DNA from: Amycolatopsis regifaucium
Lineage (GTDB): Bacteria > Actinomycetota > Actinomycetes > Mycobacteriales > Pseudonocardiaceae
Reading direction: 5' to 3'
NCBI RefSeq assembly: GCF_001613935.1
Contig: NZ_LQCI01000003.1
Location: forward strand, 354,500 to 418,499
Length of the DNA stretch: 64,000 nt
Part shown: positions 62,965 through 64,000 of the stretch, piece after piece
How positions within the stretch are numbered: position 1 is the stretch's first letter
Layout of the letters: every line of letters begins with the position of its first letter
Notes under the pieces: model-generated
What the model was told of the DNA's origin: nothing
What the model saw: the letters and a program-made list of their open reading frames with translations, nothing else
Databases searched by the model: none
Translations under genes and position numbers: made by a program

Positions 62965-63720
62965 CTAGCAGGTGCTGGCTTCAGCTACCAGGTGCTCCAG
63001 CCAGACGTTCGGCTCCACGTAGACGCCGAGGTCCAGCGCCGAGGAGGCGAGTACCGGCGCGATCCCGCCCGGCACGGTCATGAGACCGTCCCGGAGTTCG
63101 ACGCCGGTCCACGCCTTCCATTGGGCGAAGGTGCCCGTCACCGTCATCGCGAACGGCGCCACCTTCACGAACCGGGCACCGAGCCGCTCATGCGTGCGCA
63201 GCCATGGATCCTCGGGCAGCCCGTCGGGGCGACGGCGGGCGATATAGTCCTCAAAGGACAGTCCTGGTTCGTACTCCTTCCCGGCCGGGCGGACCGGCAC
63301 GACGAGTTTGCGCATCCCTGTCGCCGAGGCGCGTTCTTTCAACGCTTCCAACGCTTTTGTGGCCAGGCCGCCACCTCGGCGGCCTGGGGCGACCATCACT
63401 TCGAGTGCGATCAGCGTATTCGTCTCACGGGTGCTCATCAGGTCTTCCGCGGCCCAGATAAGGGCGGCGTCCCAGCCGTGGTCCGGCAGTTCCCGCCGTT
63501 CGGCCGTCGGGAATCCGACCGGGACGGCGGCCGCTCTCGCCACCGGGACGTCGTCTTCCAGCAGGACGAGGAAGTACTCCGGCCAGCGGGCGGCCAGATG
63601 GGACGACTTCGCCAGCCGGGCGGTCTGGTCGTGCTGGAGGAATTCACCGCCGACGCCGCCGAGGCGGAGCGCGGGCTCGCGCAATTCGGGCCGGGTGGAC
63701 AGGTCTTCGATCACGATCAT
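62965..63720 (-). CDS. GNAT-fold acetyltransferase
   Basis: A 251-residue GNAT. LIALEVMVAPGRRGGGLATKALEALKERASATGMRKLVVPVRP is the acetyl-CoA binding block (motif A with R-G-G-G-L-A). The N-terminal (RWPEYFLVLLEDDVPVARAAAVPVG) and C-terminal strands complete one domain plus extra length. The substrate is not known. Confidence 0.82.
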   Translation of the reverse strand: MIVIEDLSTRPELREPALRLGGVGGEFLQHDQTARLAKSSHLAARWPEYFLVLLEDDVPVARAAAVPVGFPTAERRELPDHGWDAALIWAAEDLMSTRETNTLIALEVMVAPGRRGGGLATKALEALKERASATGMRKLVVPVRPAGKEYEPGLSFEDYIARRRPDGLPEDPWLRTHERLGARFVKVAPFAMTVTGTFAQWKAWTGVELRDGLMTVPGGIAPVLASSALDLGVYVEPNVWLEHLVAEASTC

Positions 63721-63825
63721 GTCCTCAGTAGACCCGAGGACACGTGCTTGTCACGAGTGGTTTTCAGGTACGGCTTTCGGTTGCGCCGTGGCTGTTCACT
63801 GGGGGAGATTTCAGTGCGGTACGGG

Positions 63826-64000
63826 CTAACGGACCGGCAGCGCGCGGCGCCGTCCGGTGATGCCGGTGGTGTTGAGGTTCGCGCGCTCGCCCGCGGAGTG
63901 CCCGTCGAGGTAGCCGCTGCCGGAAAGCCGCCTCGGCGGGGCCGAACGCAGGTCGCCGTATCGCTCGTCGTAGGCCTGCTTGACCATCGTCGTCCGGTCC
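63826..64000 (-). CDS. 3' end of an unidentified gene
   Basis: On the minus strand the frame runs in from the window edge and ends at TAG (63826-63828). About 57 residues are visible, including RYGDLRSAPPRRLSGSG and DGHSAGERANLN, with GRRRALPVR at the end. The start and main domain are outside the window, so no function can be given. Confidence 0.55.
   Translation of the reverse strand, partial: DRTTMVKQAYDERYGDLRSAPPRRLSGSGYLDGHSAGERANLNTTGITGRRRALPVR

Overview
The window reads as chromosome of a high-GC actinomycete, most likely Amycolatopsis or a close relative. The evidence is the very high GC with GTG/TTG starts, the core-gene order tRNA-Ala / SepX-like divisome gene / rimJ / moeA / 5-FTHF cyclo-ligase, and dispersed hairpins built on GAAGGCCTCCTTCCC, which I associate from memory with Amycolatopsis. 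The genus is inferred, not proven.

Region 1 (about 0.2-34.1 kb) is a biosynthetic gene cluster. Its core is one iterative type I polyketide synthase (KS-AT-DH-KR-ACP) of the 6-methylsalicylate type at 21.0-26.3 kb. Around it are a free-standing aryl-AMP ligase, a tryptophan-halogenase-type flavin halogenase, an O-methyltransferase, a CYP199-like P450 coupled to a phthalate-oxygenase-type reductase, a second P450, an FAD monooxygenase, an epoxide hydrolase, an SDR, two alpha/beta hydrolases, small VOC/NTF2/DinB-fold proteins and two DHA2 exporters. Downstream on the minus strand is a tightly coupled seven-gene operon (34.1 to 26.5 kb): a fold-type-II PLP-like protein, a FemX-like acyltransferase, the two halves of a ThDP (sulfo/phosphonopyruvate-type) decarboxylase, an MFS exporter, a luciferase-like oxidoreductase and a class B asparagine synthetase. 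A reasonable inference is a chlorinated and methylated 6-MSA-like aryl acid joined to an amine or amide unit made by this operon. I do not recognise the product, and I see no pathway regulator.

Region 2 (about 34.3-49.9 kb) is a mobile island. It begins with an HTH protein and a frameshifted DUF2637/Spd-like membrane gene. A four-gene defence-type operon follows: SNF2 helicase with DUF3883, a small DUF1643-like protein, a DUF1156 DNA methylase, and a Swt1-HEPN/DUF499 ATPase. The island ends with a frameshifted tyrosine recombinase, an HTH protein and a second recombinase with zinc ribbons. It abuts tRNA-Ala(CGC). The methylase, ATPase and helicase combination looks DISARM-related but is neither canonical DISARM nor BREX.

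Region 3 (about 50-64 kb) is housekeeping and conserved accessory chromosome: SepX, RimJ, MoeA, 5-FTHF cyclo-ligase, a radical SAM/cupin/GHMP-kinase operon, a UGP2-type UTP-glucose-1-phosphate uridylyltransferase, an alpha/beta-hydrolase fused to a macro domain, a methyltransferase with an MMPL transporter, an ArsR-type regulator, a GNAT acetyltransferase and the 3' end of one more gene. The usual galU is not found at its expected place between the cyclo-ligase and moeA.
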